64,000 nt of DNA from Lineus longissimus (Eukaryota; Nemertea; Pilidiophora; Heteronemertea; Lineidae): NCBI RefSeq assembly GCF_910592395.1, contig NC_088322.1:62001-126000 (forward strand). Direction: 5' to 3'. The notes under the pieces are model-generated. The model did no database searches. It saw only the letters and a list, made by a program, of their open reading frames with translations, and had not been told where the DNA came from. Positions 38,068 through 47,282 of the stretch are shown here, in pieces. Position 1 is the first letter of the stretch; each line of letters starts with the position of its first letter. Position numbers and translations under genes: made by a program.

Positions 38068-38901
38068 TTAGCGTAGAATAATGTGTTGTATTGTTTTTTT
38101 TGTACTCTCGTGGAACTGTCTGTGGTCATCCAAGTCTGAGAAACAGACAAAGCTAAAATCTGCTGGTTTTGTGTTGGCGTTGGGAATTTGAATGACGTAT
38201 TCCACCAGTTCGATAATGTTGCCACCCGATCCTTGGTTAATGTTGATTTTTCGCCGTCTAGATAAAATGGGCGGTGATGGTGATGGTGAAGGTGGTCGTG
38301 TGTAGTCACTTTTTGTTGTGGCGGCGATTATTTTCAATGAATCTCTATAGCGTTTCATGCTTTGCTCATGATTCAACAAGTCTAGTGGGTCCACGTGTGG
38401 TTCGAAATTACCGTAGGTAACCTTGCCTATTGTGTTCAAAGTGTTGCCGGCAGATGGTCGTATTTTCACGTATGGGCCGTTGATCGCAGTCAGTACATCG
38501 GCCATACGGGCGTTATAATATTGATAAATTTTCATTTTTCTTATTTCGTTAGCCTCGCTAAATTGTTGCAAGCCGCCGTTTAGATACATGTTGTACCAAA
38601 ACCAAAATCGTGTTTGTGCCTTCTCCACGACACCCAGACACGAATCAGTTTTGGATACCATACCCACAAAGATATCACCGGATACTGGGACACGTTTCGT
38701 CGGTACCACAGTCATGTCGGCAAGGTTTGTGTCCAAGTTCATCACTATGTTGTTCATGTCGTACAAATAGTTCATACCAGTGTTTGCCACGACAGAGTGA
38801 ACATTGGGATACAGACGTTCGATCTGGACAATATCCGATTCTGTTAAGAAACCAAAGTCGTCGTATCTGACTGGTGGCGGTGGTATGGAGGTAGACGACA
38901 T
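38068..38901 (-). CDS. unrecognised 277-residue protein upstream of capsid gene
   Basis: ATG at 38901. A mixed alpha/beta protein (IFVGMVSKTDSCLGVVEKAQTRFWFWYNMYL) with a short Pro/Ser stretch near residue 205, a basic RRRK, and a strand-rich end. No membrane segment. Its size and its position as the first gene of the minus-strand capsid block make a triplex or minor capsid role plausible, but no motif proves it. The start is divergent from the plus-strand gene at 39056. Confidence 0.6.
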   Translation of the reverse strand: MSSTSIPPPPVRYDDFGFLTESDIVQIERLYPNVHSVVANTGMNYLYDMNNIVMNLDTNLADMTVVPTKRVPVSGDIFVGMVSKTDSCLGVVEKAQTRFWFWYNMYLNGGLQQFSEANEIRKMKIYQYYNARMADVLTAINGPYVKIRPSAGNTLNTIGKVTYGNFEPHVDPLDLLNHEQSMKRYRDSLKIIAATTKSDYTRPPSPSPSPPILSRRRKININQGSGGNIIELVEYVIQIPNANTKPADFSFVCFSDLDDHRQFHESTKKTIQHIILR

Positions 38902-39055
38902 GGTGGACGACGATGATGTTGAAATGCTTTAATCTACTGGAGACGACTTGGTCATAGGTAGGGCTATATTATCCGTGGACGTGGCAAACTATTTCCAAGT
39001 GCAACGACAACAACAGTCCACTGCTCATCCTATAGGGCGATTTAATAGGAAAAAC

Positions 39056-39844
39056 ATGTTCAACAAGAACAACAACGCCGCCGCCGCCGCCACCGCCGCC
39101 GCATCACATACTGCCGAGACCGACTTGGTGGAGACAGAATTTCATCTGTGGTTCATAGAGTTGATAGACGAACGCACAAAATTCTGCACTGTAAACATGT
39201 CAACCGATGTAATGAACAAGCTGCGCAAGATGAAGTGTTCCGGAGCGATTGTACTCGAGGGCGTCTACAGTCACATGTTGTGTCCTCGTCTAACAGAACC
39301 ACTGGGAGTGTTGATATTCCATTGTCCTCTCGACAAGGCAATGGGAATACTCAGAAGCGGTCACTTTAAATATCATCACCACTCAACGAAATCGCTAATG
39401 ACCATCGAGTGGCTGACAGCAGATGAGTACCAATACGGATGCGTGTCGTTCGACGGCATCCACTACGAAAAGTCACACACCGATATCGATCGAATACCAG
39501 ATGCAAACAGAATATCCAGGAGTGAAGAAGACGTATGGAAAGATATGGTGCCTGTCGTTAAGCAAACATTGACTCGGTTCAATAGAAGATTGGCTAATCA
39601 CGGTGTTGACTGTAGCGGCGGCGGCGGCGGCGGCTCTGTGGCTACTAGACCCATTTGTGAGGTGTCGACCGCTTCGATGATCACCTACACATGGAAACTT
39701 GGAGGTGTGCTCGGAGAGTGGGGGAACCGAAATGATTCAGTGCGTAGTGTTCACCTAGACGATGAACGAAAGCGCTTGCCATTGCTGTTGTTGTACTTTC
39801 ATTACCGTCTCCGGTCCCTGTCGCGCAACTTTATGGTTGCTTAG
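39056..39844 (+). CDS. unrecognised 262-residue protein
   Basis: The first ATG is 39056; the frame is open from about 38948 with a TTG. It starts with an Asn/Ala run, followed by a compact domain (FHLWFIELIDERTKFCTVNMSTDVM, GVLIFHCPLDKAMGILRSGHF) and a Gly run near residue 190. The end is Arg/Leu-rich. No family recognised. It ends 15 bases before the primase ATG, suggesting co-transcription with replication genes. Confidence 0.55.
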   Translation: MFNKNNNAAAAATAAASHTAETDLVETEFHLWFIELIDERTKFCTVNMSTDVMNKLRKMKCSGAIVLEGVYSHMLCPRLTEPLGVLIFHCPLDKAMGILRSGHFKYHHHSTKSLMTIEWLTADEYQYGCVSFDGIHYEKSHTDIDRIPDANRISRSEEDVWKDMVPVVKQTLTRFNRRLANHGVDCSGGGGGGSVATRPICEVSTASMITYTWKLGGVLGEWGNRNDSVRSVHLDDERKRLPLLLLYFHYRLRSLSRNFMVA

Positions 39845-39859
39845 ACAATTTTGTCCGGT

Positions 39860-41758
39860 ATGACTACACTGGATCTGTTGGTGCTTAGAGGTGGAAAACT
39901 ATCAGTCGACGACGAGATAGGAGAAGATGATCAAATCGTAGTAGAGACAGTGACCGACGAAGGTGATGATAAATTGGCTCAACAGGCCATGGCTGTTGAT
40001 AAATTGACATCGTTCGTAAACAGTAGGGGACAGAACTTTCATAAAGATCAATACAATGAAGAGGACTACTACTACTACGATGATGAGCGTCGTGACGATG
40101 ATGAGGAACCGAAATACAAACGTAGACGACGTCAACGGCTGCATGTGTCTGACGTTTGCCTGGTCACATGCGACGACCTGGTTAGGAACCCGGTTCACTT
40201 TGTGAAAGCGGGAGCAAGATTTGCAGTCAATAATTCGATGCTCATCGCGCAAAACATACGAGACACAGTAGAGTTGATGAAAAGTAAACAACGAAATGAC
40301 AACTACTTTGTCGAGACCATAGTCAAGGCGAAACGCAAAGCGAATGAAACCCTATCTGCATTGGAAATGTTTCAAATCTCGACAACAGAACAGATTACCA
40401 ACGACGCCATTAAATTGGCACCGTTGAGTGTCTTTGATGAAGAGGCTACGAGACTGTGGTGCGATCAAGTAGAACAGAATATAAATAAAGCGACGTGTGC
40501 AGAGACAGTAAAGAACGAGATTTGCAAGGACATGTCGTGCGTGGTTACAGATTCGACATACTCACACACCTACGGTAAGACTGAACTGAACCTATTGCAT
40601 CTGCGTATTGGAGTGGCTGCACTTCAACAACGACGCATTGGCGGCAGAGCGGACAGTTACAAGTGGCTCGTCGGAGCGTTTGGAGAGATCAACACAACAA
40701 CATCACAACAACAACAACAACAATCAGTGGCACTATATCGATTGGAATCTGATGATTTGGTACGAATGGAATTGACACCAAAATCACGGTGGCAACAAAT
40801 CAAACACTTTGTTGAATGTGACAGTGAACTGTACGACCGATCGAAATACAAGACGAATGGGTCTATTGTCGCTCAGTCGAGAAACAAACGTTCGCAGCGT
40901 TTGGACCTATTTGCAACGGCCACCATGGCCGAACGAACCAACCCGTATAGGAATCGAGTGATGAGAGGCAGTAATGCGATCGTCCACGAAACGTTTCTCA
41001 AATCAACTCTGAACGGCGTACCTGTGTGGAGTCATAGAGACGAGAAGAAACATCTTATAACAGGTCAGGAAATACAGTTGTTTACATATCACTCACTTAC
41101 TAGAGTGTCTGGTAAGACCAAAAGAGAAGATGATAATATGAATGATGATGGTAGACGACAAACCGCAGCCGATGCACTCGACAAATTCATGTACAGACAA
41201 GACGACAGCGTAGGAGCGTCTAACGAAATGACGTGTCCAGGCAACAACGTTACCAATCTAACTTTGGACGTGGATCTGGGCTCGAGTAGACACGTCAACT
41301 TGACCGCAGACGATCCCGTGTTGGATAGCTTCGAAGATTTTTGGCAACACCTATACCGTGAAATGGTCGAGTTAGTAGAGTACGCATTCTTGCGGAGAAT
41401 AGGATTAAAGTCGACCGCCATTGTCAAACACTACATACTGCGTTCCGATAAGTGTAGAAAACAGACAAATTCCGTTGGTCTACGACACATCGTAGCTCTT
41501 CCACTAGGAGTTGAAATATCCACGTTGGTCGCGAGTCAGGTGGTCAACCTGTGTAACACGCTGCGTCACTTCTACCCTACGCTAATGTTGTTCGGTGGTA
41601 CACCGGGTCGGGAGTTTATCTACGACGTGGCAATATACGGTACGGACGGTCGAGCCAGGCACGGCATACGTGGTCCGTATCAAAGCAAAAAGATTGGCAC
41701 CAAGATTGGCCGTGTTGCTGCCTGTGTACCAGTGTACCGCCACGAATGGACAGGTTAG
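39860..41758 (+). CDS. UL52-type DNA primase, N-terminal part with catalytic domain (ends at frameshift)
   Basis: ATG at 39860; ends at TAG 41756-41758. It carries the three archaeo-eukaryotic primase motifs in order: D-V-D near residues 470-472, x-R-H-I-V near 542-545, and I-Y-D near 587-589. The last is followed by I-Y-G...R...R-G-P-Y-Q-S-K-K, the signature after motif III in herpesvirus UL52 primases. It would make RNA primers within the helicase-primase complex. Residues about 60-100 are Asp/Tyr/Arg-rich and there is a short Gln run. The C-terminal zinc module expected of UL52 is missing here but present in the next frame, so the gene is interrupted by a +1 shift. Confidence 0.75.
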   Translation: MTTLDLLVLRGGKLSVDDEIGEDDQIVVETVTDEGDDKLAQQAMAVDKLTSFVNSRGQNFHKDQYNEEDYYYYDDERRDDDEEPKYKRRRRQRLHVSDVCLVTCDDLVRNPVHFVKAGARFAVNNSMLIAQNIRDTVELMKSKQRNDNYFVETIVKAKRKANETLSALEMFQISTTEQITNDAIKLAPLSVFDEEATRLWCDQVEQNINKATCAETVKNEICKDMSCVVTDSTYSHTYGKTELNLLHLRIGVAALQQRRIGGRADSYKWLVGAFGEINTTTSQQQQQQSVALYRLESDDLVRMELTPKSRWQQIKHFVECDSELYDRSKYKTNGSIVAQSRNKRSQRLDLFATATMAERTNPYRNRVMRGSNAIVHETFLKSTLNGVPVWSHRDEKKHLITGQEIQLFTYHSLTRVSGKTKREDDNMNDDGRRQTAADALDKFMYRQDDSVGASNEMTCPGNNVTNLTLDVDLGSSRHVNLTADDPVLDSFEDFWQHLYREMVELVEYAFLRRIGLKSTAIVKHYILRSDKCRKQTNSVGLRHIVALPLGVEISTLVASQVVNLCNTLRHFYPTLMLFGGTPGREFIYDVAIYGTDGRARHGIRGPYQSKKIGTKIGRVAACVPVYRHEWTG

Positions 41759-42580
41759 ACCAGACGATGACGATCATCGTCACTCGGCACTGATCCCTTA
41801 CGAGCACAGGTTTGTTCACGGGGGATACGGATCGGCGGCAGGCAAACGTATCGCACTGGTGCGTGTGATTGAGCATTTGGAGAATATAAACTCGTTGGAG
41901 AACGAAGAGTTCCTGGACCGAGTCGAGGCGACCACGATCAGTCGATACACTGGTAAAAAATGTGTGACCAGACTGGCAGACATAGTAAAAGCAATGGACG
42001 AAAAGATTCTGATGACCAATCCCAACGATCCGCTTACAGAACGTTGGGAACCTATCGTGTACGGATTGAACGAAATATGGGAGAGCACTCACAAATTCGC
42101 TGTATGCAAACTGATGACATCGCGCGGCTACTCGCCAGATGTGCTGTATGATGTACTTCACAACCTGTACTTTACAGTCTGCGATAACAACAGTGTACAA
42201 TTGGTGTACAAAGATAGACAACAGGGAGCGGTTTATCGCAGTAGCACCAACAATACGCTGAACTTTTGTCTGTACAAAATCCACTCGCGTCACACAGAAA
42301 CGTACGTAACGGCGGCATTCAGCCCCGACAGTAAACGCATCAGTTTGTTCGTGTATTGTTTCAAGACCTCGTGTAAAATCGAGAATCGAAAGACGGCCCA
42401 CGGCTACGAGATGGAATTTATAGACGACAAGTTTCACTTTCCGTTCGTACAGATGCTATTTATGGAGAGTGCAAAGGCCATGACGACTGCATACTGCAAC
42501 GACGGGGTATATTTGACTTATATAGGCGAGAGTTTAATGACCGGTGAAATTACTGGTGGTAACAGCACCACCACCAACAA

Positions 42581-42614
<34 letters not shown>

Positions 42615-43271
42615 CGTAGTAGTAGCTTTTTTGAGATGCTAGTGGGTACCGGAATCTCTTCTAGAACCAAACAACAACAAAAATTTGTTACCAATAGTAG
42701 TAGTAGTACTAACAAGAGTAGACCAACAAATGTAATGGGATCACATTCAACAACCTCATCACAGGCGGATAGCGAGAGTAGTTGTGGGACCAGCAGCAGC
42801 AGTTGTAGTGGCGGCGCCAGTGTCCTCCGTTACAAAAATGGTGTCAGTACGTTGAGGAAACAGCGCTTGGTTATTGAACATCAGGGACAAGTCAAAATGC
42901 GGTTAGATCACATCCGGGCTATGCACGATTTCGTGGGCAAAATTCATCTCGAAGCAAAAAACGTGCGTTCGGTGTACATGACAAACGTGTTGGATACTGA
43001 TACGTCCAAGATCTACTACATGTTCAGAACGGACAGTCAATTGTATGTACTGTACAGTTTTGCAGCACCCAAGACAACGAGGACCGTCGAACAGATGAAT
43101 TGTGATGTTGGTGTTGAAAACGATGACAGACAGATGATTCAAAACAAGTCGAGAATATACTTCGCCAAGAAATCTGAATATCTTATACAGTTTATGCGAG
43201 ACAAACTCGGCGTGAACGGATTCATCGTCGATAGTGTCAACTTCCTGATAGAAAAGGAATTAGGAAAATGA
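41757..43271 (+). CDS. UL52-type DNA primase, C-terminal part with zinc site (other frame)
   Basis: Reads on in the frame one base to the right of the primase stop. No ATG exists near its beginning; the first useful Met is about 80 codons in. It contains C-x4-H-x2-H ... C-x4-C (from about 42267), the Cys/His zinc site found C-terminal to the catalytic motifs in UL52/PrimPol-type primases. An Asn/Ser insert made by an AGT repeat (42580-42615) and Ser/Gly tracts separate a further C-terminal domain. At the junction the codons are GGT TAG A. A programmed +1 shift at a stop codon, a one-base insertion, or an error would explain the split. Confidence 0.7.
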
Positions 43272-43315
43272 TAGGTGTGGAGAAATTCCGAAAAGCACAT
43301 TAGCTAGCTGCACTC

Positions 43316-43335
43316 AATAAACTACCATATATATA
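43316..43335 (+). promoter_or_regulatory. AATAAA followed by TATATATA box
   Basis: AATAAA (43316-43321) lies 45 bases after the primase stop. TATATATA (43328-43335) follows, 20-28 bases before the ATG at 43356, so one transcript probably ends and the next begins here. Confidence 0.45.
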
Positions 43336-43355
43336 GAATAATCCTTTGTGTGTTC

Positions 43356-46300
43356 ATGATAATGGCCGGTACCGTTACGACAGACGATTCGGTCAATCAT
43401 TTTCTGAACCTCCTCAACATACACGACTATGCTTCGTATACTGGCATAGTCACGGGCGGAGAACCGTTCAGCATGATCAAACCGAATGTCGACATCAACG
43501 AGCTGAGGGACATGTTAGAACAATATCACTGTAAGAAACGAGACACACCAATGACGGGAATCCAACTACCTATCATTCTGTTGTACCCAAGTCCGGCTTA
43601 CATAAAGTCGCTGGATCACGCTTTTCGCTACGATCCAGGTAGCTACATCGGGGAAGACATGTTTCAGCAAATAGACCGCATGTCCGAGATTATGGTCTAC
43701 ATTATCATGTTGGAGATCGTGGCTACGCTAGAGTCGAAACCAATTGTGGTCAACTTGGAATACGTGCCCATAGAAGAGCAGATTTGCTCAAAAAACGATT
43801 TGCAAGCCGAGTCAAACACGGTAAATACCACTGCCGGTGACGTTGTCATGTTGGGCGTCCCCACTTCTACATGTCTATCGGACAACGTGACAGATTTGGC
43901 CAAGAATATGTCAGGTGGCCAAGGAAGGACGGGCACGACCGTGAGCAACTTGCAAATTCGCAAGAATCAAAAAGTGGCCCAAATGACCAGCATGTACATG
44001 AACATGTTTGGTGACTTGAAAAGGGTGACGAAAAATATAAAGGAGGACTTTATACGTTTAATGAAATGGCTTTTGGCCACGGGTTTCGTGCCAGAACGCG
44101 ATAAAAAAGAGCGAGAAAAACGTTTGAAAAATATCAGAGTAGGTCTGGACAAGAATACGCTGGAAGTATTTTTAAACAAAATAATTGATGAACAGCAGAC
44201 TAATAAGAGCAATACGGTGCCGGTGGTGGTGGCGGCGGCTGTTGATCGTGGAACGTTCGTGGAGAAAACCGTTCAGTTGTTTATGGAGGCCATAGACCAA
44301 ACGCCCGTTGTGACGTGCCACGAATCGGATCGCAACAATCTGGTTGTAACCGATTATGGTGGACAAGTGACGGCCACCAATTACGAAGGCGATCCGGTAT
44401 CGTTGTTTTCGTACGATAATCTAATACCACCGGAGAATAGGAACAGGAACAGTATGGACAGTGTTCATGACGACAATTGGGGTTCTATAGGTGGCAAGAA
44501 GCAGCACCAGAGGCAGCAGAAAAAGCAGCATAGTTCTTCTTCGCTGAACAACAAATCTATCCTATCGTCAGATTTGAATTTCCTATCCAAGAGAGATTCG
44601 TTTCTCTCCGAGTTGTTACCATTGGAACGGCAATATGAGTTCATGACGAGAAACAAGGTTATACAATCGATAAAGAAAGAAACGCAGACCACGATCGTGG
44701 TGAGAACCATTGGTGACGAAGAACGTGGGGGTGTTGCTGGCGATAAGGACGGGTGTGGAGATATAGTCTCGGTACTCACGTCCAAAGCAAAAAGTTCCAA
44801 AGACAAAAAACTATCGAAAATGGTAAGCGACGAATACTTTAGCGTAGAGTTGGACAAGTTGGAGAAGAAAACTAGCAACGATATGAAAAATGCTCCATCC
44901 GAAGCAAAACGTGCAATGTTGGACGTTAACACGGCCGCCCACTACAGCAACAGTCGAAACGACATAACCACGAGTGAAGGGCTCCGAAAGCGATCGAAAG
45001 AGTTGAACATTGACGAACGGATAAACTCTTTAAACGCCATTATAACGGCCACAGACAATATGACCCCTTTGCGGTCGACTCATACTCACCTTGCGCCCAG
45101 TATTTTACAAGCAACGAGAGGACTAGGCGGCGGTACACCGGCTGCCGTGACAAGACACAATCAGACCATGCCCACGGCGATGGACTTTGCAGTTAGCGGT
45201 GGAGATGTGGCGTCCACGGACAATCCGACGAGTAGGATAGTGAAACAGAGTCTGACTGAACAAGAACTACAGAAATCGCTGGATAAAGCGAACAGAGAGG
45301 TTCTTAAATTACAAACGAACCTCGACAAGACAGAACGTGAATATGAAAGCGTTCGTTCCAAGATGCGTATACTAAACACACAAAACCAATTCAGATTGAT
45401 AACTAGCGATAAGATGCGGATGGACATGGCGTTCATGGCACAGGACAAGAAAGATATGAAAAGTGCTCTGGAAAAGAAAGATCGACAATTGACTCAAGTG
45501 GGCGAAATGTTAGACGAGGTCATGAAACAGGCCAACCTTAACAGAGAACAGCGGGAACAGTTGATGGTATTGTTGACCAAGTATAGAAACAGTGCGGGCA
45601 ACATTGGTAATGGTGGTGGTGGGTCCATGATGGGTGGTGCATCGCTGGAGACGTTTACAAACGGTCTACATTTTATAGACATCAACACGATTATCAGAAG
45701 CATGTTCTTGACATTTCAACGAGATAACGCCGCGAGGACACGTGCTCGTCGTCGGACGACTGTGAAAAAGCATAAAGTACAATCGTCACACAACAGCGGT
45801 GGTTCAAAATCAAAGCAGTCAAAAACAGACGCATCCTCGGCGGGTGACATGGTGACCGAGCCAGACTTTGATTTCGATTCGATGCACGATGTACTAACCA
45901 GGGAGTCGGTAGAGTTGACGCTGGCACAGTTGAACATCATAGTAAAACCAATGGTGAATGGCACTGTTAGCGTGACAGATATGAATTTCAACAATTCGAT
46001 TCTAAGTGAACGGTGGTCACACGATAGACTTATAGACAGTTCTATCACAGAGGTTTGTGATCTGCACCGTAGACCAACCAACATTCGCATGGACACCATG
46101 TATCTAAAGGTGATAGACGTGTCGCCCGAGTTGGGTTTACAACAGACCATGCGGAGACACATACGTCAAGACGCTGCCAAAATTGATCTCGGTGAAAAGA
46201 CACCGGGTGGCGGCCGTGACCCTAGCGGATTTGCCAAAAGTGAAATAGGTAGAGGTGGGACGACATCATTGTCAGATCGGTGTATTAAGTATATGAATGC

Positions 46301-46667
46301 CGTGTTTCCCGACAACAATCACCAGGGAGTCACATCGCTAGAAGAAACGTTGAAAAAGAAATGGGATAATGGAATCAAACGAGAGCTGAAATTGTTCGGT
46401 GACACATTCACAGCAAATGGGCAGAAAATAACACATGGATGTGCCAGCGAACAGACCATCGAACAGTACATTTTATCATATTTGAGCAGGACACTTGGAC
46501 ACGTTATGAATTTCGAGCATATTCATCGATACATATATTTGTTACCCACGTTGGAGAAGAAGTATAAAACTGGTGAATTCGACGGCAGCTACGCCAGTGT
46601 GTTGCATACGTTCTTCAATAGCTGTGTGAAATTTGAGCAGCCGGTAGTAAAGATTCGCCGATCTTGA
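43356..46667 (+). CDS. large coiled-coil protein, 1103 residues
   Basis: ATGs at 43356 and 43362; a GTG lies at 43350. The N-terminal 200 residues are globular. A Lys/Glu helical segment lies near 220-265, a Gln/Lys/Ser-rich linker near 385-400, and a long coiled coil (about 630-745) has clear heptads (QELQKSLDKANREVLKLQTN). A Gly stretch and an Arg/Lys-rich patch near 800 are followed by a repeat-free C-terminal domain of about 270 residues. No nucleotide-binding motif (GGQGRTGTT near residue 190 is not a Walker A). Probably a tegument or scaffolding-type structural protein. A short tandem duplication (GAGCAGC.GGTAG..A..GATTCGCCGA) covers its last codons and the following 30 bases. Confidence 0.6.
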   Translation: MIMAGTVTTDDSVNHFLNLLNIHDYASYTGIVTGGEPFSMIKPNVDINELRDMLEQYHCKKRDTPMTGIQLPIILLYPSPAYIKSLDHAFRYDPGSYIGEDMFQQIDRMSEIMVYIIMLEIVATLESKPIVVNLEYVPIEEQICSKNDLQAESNTVNTTAGDVVMLGVPTSTCLSDNVTDLAKNMSGGQGRTGTTVSNLQIRKNQKVAQMTSMYMNMFGDLKRVTKNIKEDFIRLMKWLLATGFVPERDKKEREKRLKNIRVGLDKNTLEVFLNKIIDEQQTNKSNTVPVVVAAAVDRGTFVEKTVQLFMEAIDQTPVVTCHESDRNNLVVTDYGGQVTATNYEGDPVSLFSYDNLIPPENRNRNSMDSVHDDNWGSIGGKKQHQRQQKKQHSSSSLNNKSILSSDLNFLSKRDSFLSELLPLERQYEFMTRNKVIQSIKKETQTTIVVRTIGDEERGGVAGDKDGCGDIVSVLTSKAKSSKDKKLSKMVSDEYFSVELDKLEKKTSNDMKNAPSEAKRAMLDVNTAAHYSNSRNDITTSEGLRKRSKELNIDERINSLNAIITATDNMTPLRSTHTHLAPSILQATRGLGGGTPAAVTRHNQTMPTAMDFAVSGGDVASTDNPTSRIVKQSLTEQELQKSLDKANREVLKLQTNLDKTEREYESVRSKMRILNTQNQFRLITSDKMRMDMAFMAQDKKDMKSALEKKDRQLTQVGEMLDEVMKQANLNREQREQLMVLLTKYRNSAGNIGNGGGGSMMGGASLETFTNGLHFIDINTIIRSMFLTFQRDNAARTRARRRTTVKKHKVQSSHNSGGSKSKQSKTDASSAGDMVTEPDFDFDSMHDVLTRESVELTLAQLNIIVKPMVNGTVSVTDMNFNNSILSERWSHDRLIDSSITEVCDLHRRPTNIRMDTMYLKVIDVSPELGLQQTMRRHIRQDAAKIDLGEKTPGGGRDPSGFAKSEIGRGGTTSLSDRCIKYMNAVFPDNNHQGVTSLEETLKKKWDNGIKRELKLFGDTFTANGQKITHGCASEQTIEQYILSYLSRTLGHVMNFEHIHRYIYLLPTLEKKYKTGEFDGSYASVLHTFFNSCVKFEQPVVKIRRS

Positions 46668-46765
46668 GCAGCAGGTAGAAAAACGATTCGCCGACCGTCG
46701 CGACCAATGAGTGGACTTTTGAATTTCGCCAAACAAAGGCGATTGAAAAACGACGAAGAGCAACA

Positions 46766-47251
46766 ATGGCGTCGAAACAGACGAGAAATTTTTCTTCACA
46801 CGGTTTTAATTTGAAACAGAAAATTCAATCGGCGATCATAAAACGAAAAGAAAATCGTGAACGTGAACATATGTTTGATGAAATCATGTCGTACACTGCT
46901 GACGACGATGCTGAACAAAAGGAGGAACATACTGTCGACGCCAGAAATTCGTTACCAAATCGTGTTCCATCCAGAACATATGAAGGTGACGTGCAAGTCT
47001 ACAGAGTAAACATTTCATGGTTTGGTGTAGGCGGCAAAACCATGAATGGATGTGTATACACCAACAAATACGTGGCTGAATTGTTGCGTTTTTCGTCGTT
47101 TGATCCGACTAATGTCATCAATACAGAGAACGGGGTATTCCAGCCAACAAGTGGAGAGTATACTAATGTAAAGGGTTGTACACTACTCAACGCGTTAACG
47201 TGTGATATAACATGTGTAGAATTGCAAGAGTGTGATTTGTTGCTTCAATGA
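46766..47251 (+). CDS. unrecognised 161-residue protein
   Basis: ATG at 46766 in good context (ACAATGG). Basic N-terminus with a long charged helix (QKIQSAIIKRKENREREHMF), acidic middle, then a strand-rich domain (VQVYRVNISWFGVGGKTMNGC) ending in several Cys and Leu. Its stop (47249-47251) abuts AATAAA at 47252-47257, a typical compact viral gene end. No family recognised. Confidence 0.6.
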   Translation: MASKQTRNFSSHGFNLKQKIQSAIIKRKENREREHMFDEIMSYTADDDAEQKEEHTVDARNSLPNRVPSRTYEGDVQVYRVNISWFGVGGKTMNGCVYTNKYVAELLRFSSFDPTNVINTENGVFQPTSGEYTNVKGCTLLNALTCDITCVELQECDLLLQ

Positions 47252-47282
47252 AATAAAGTGTTATCAACCTCGAATAAATTGT

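Noticed and set aside
43900-43970. GGQGRTGTT in the coiled-coil protein considered as a Walker A ATPase motif
   Set aside because: It lacks the Lys-Ser/Thr of a P-loop and no Walker B follows at a suitable distance.
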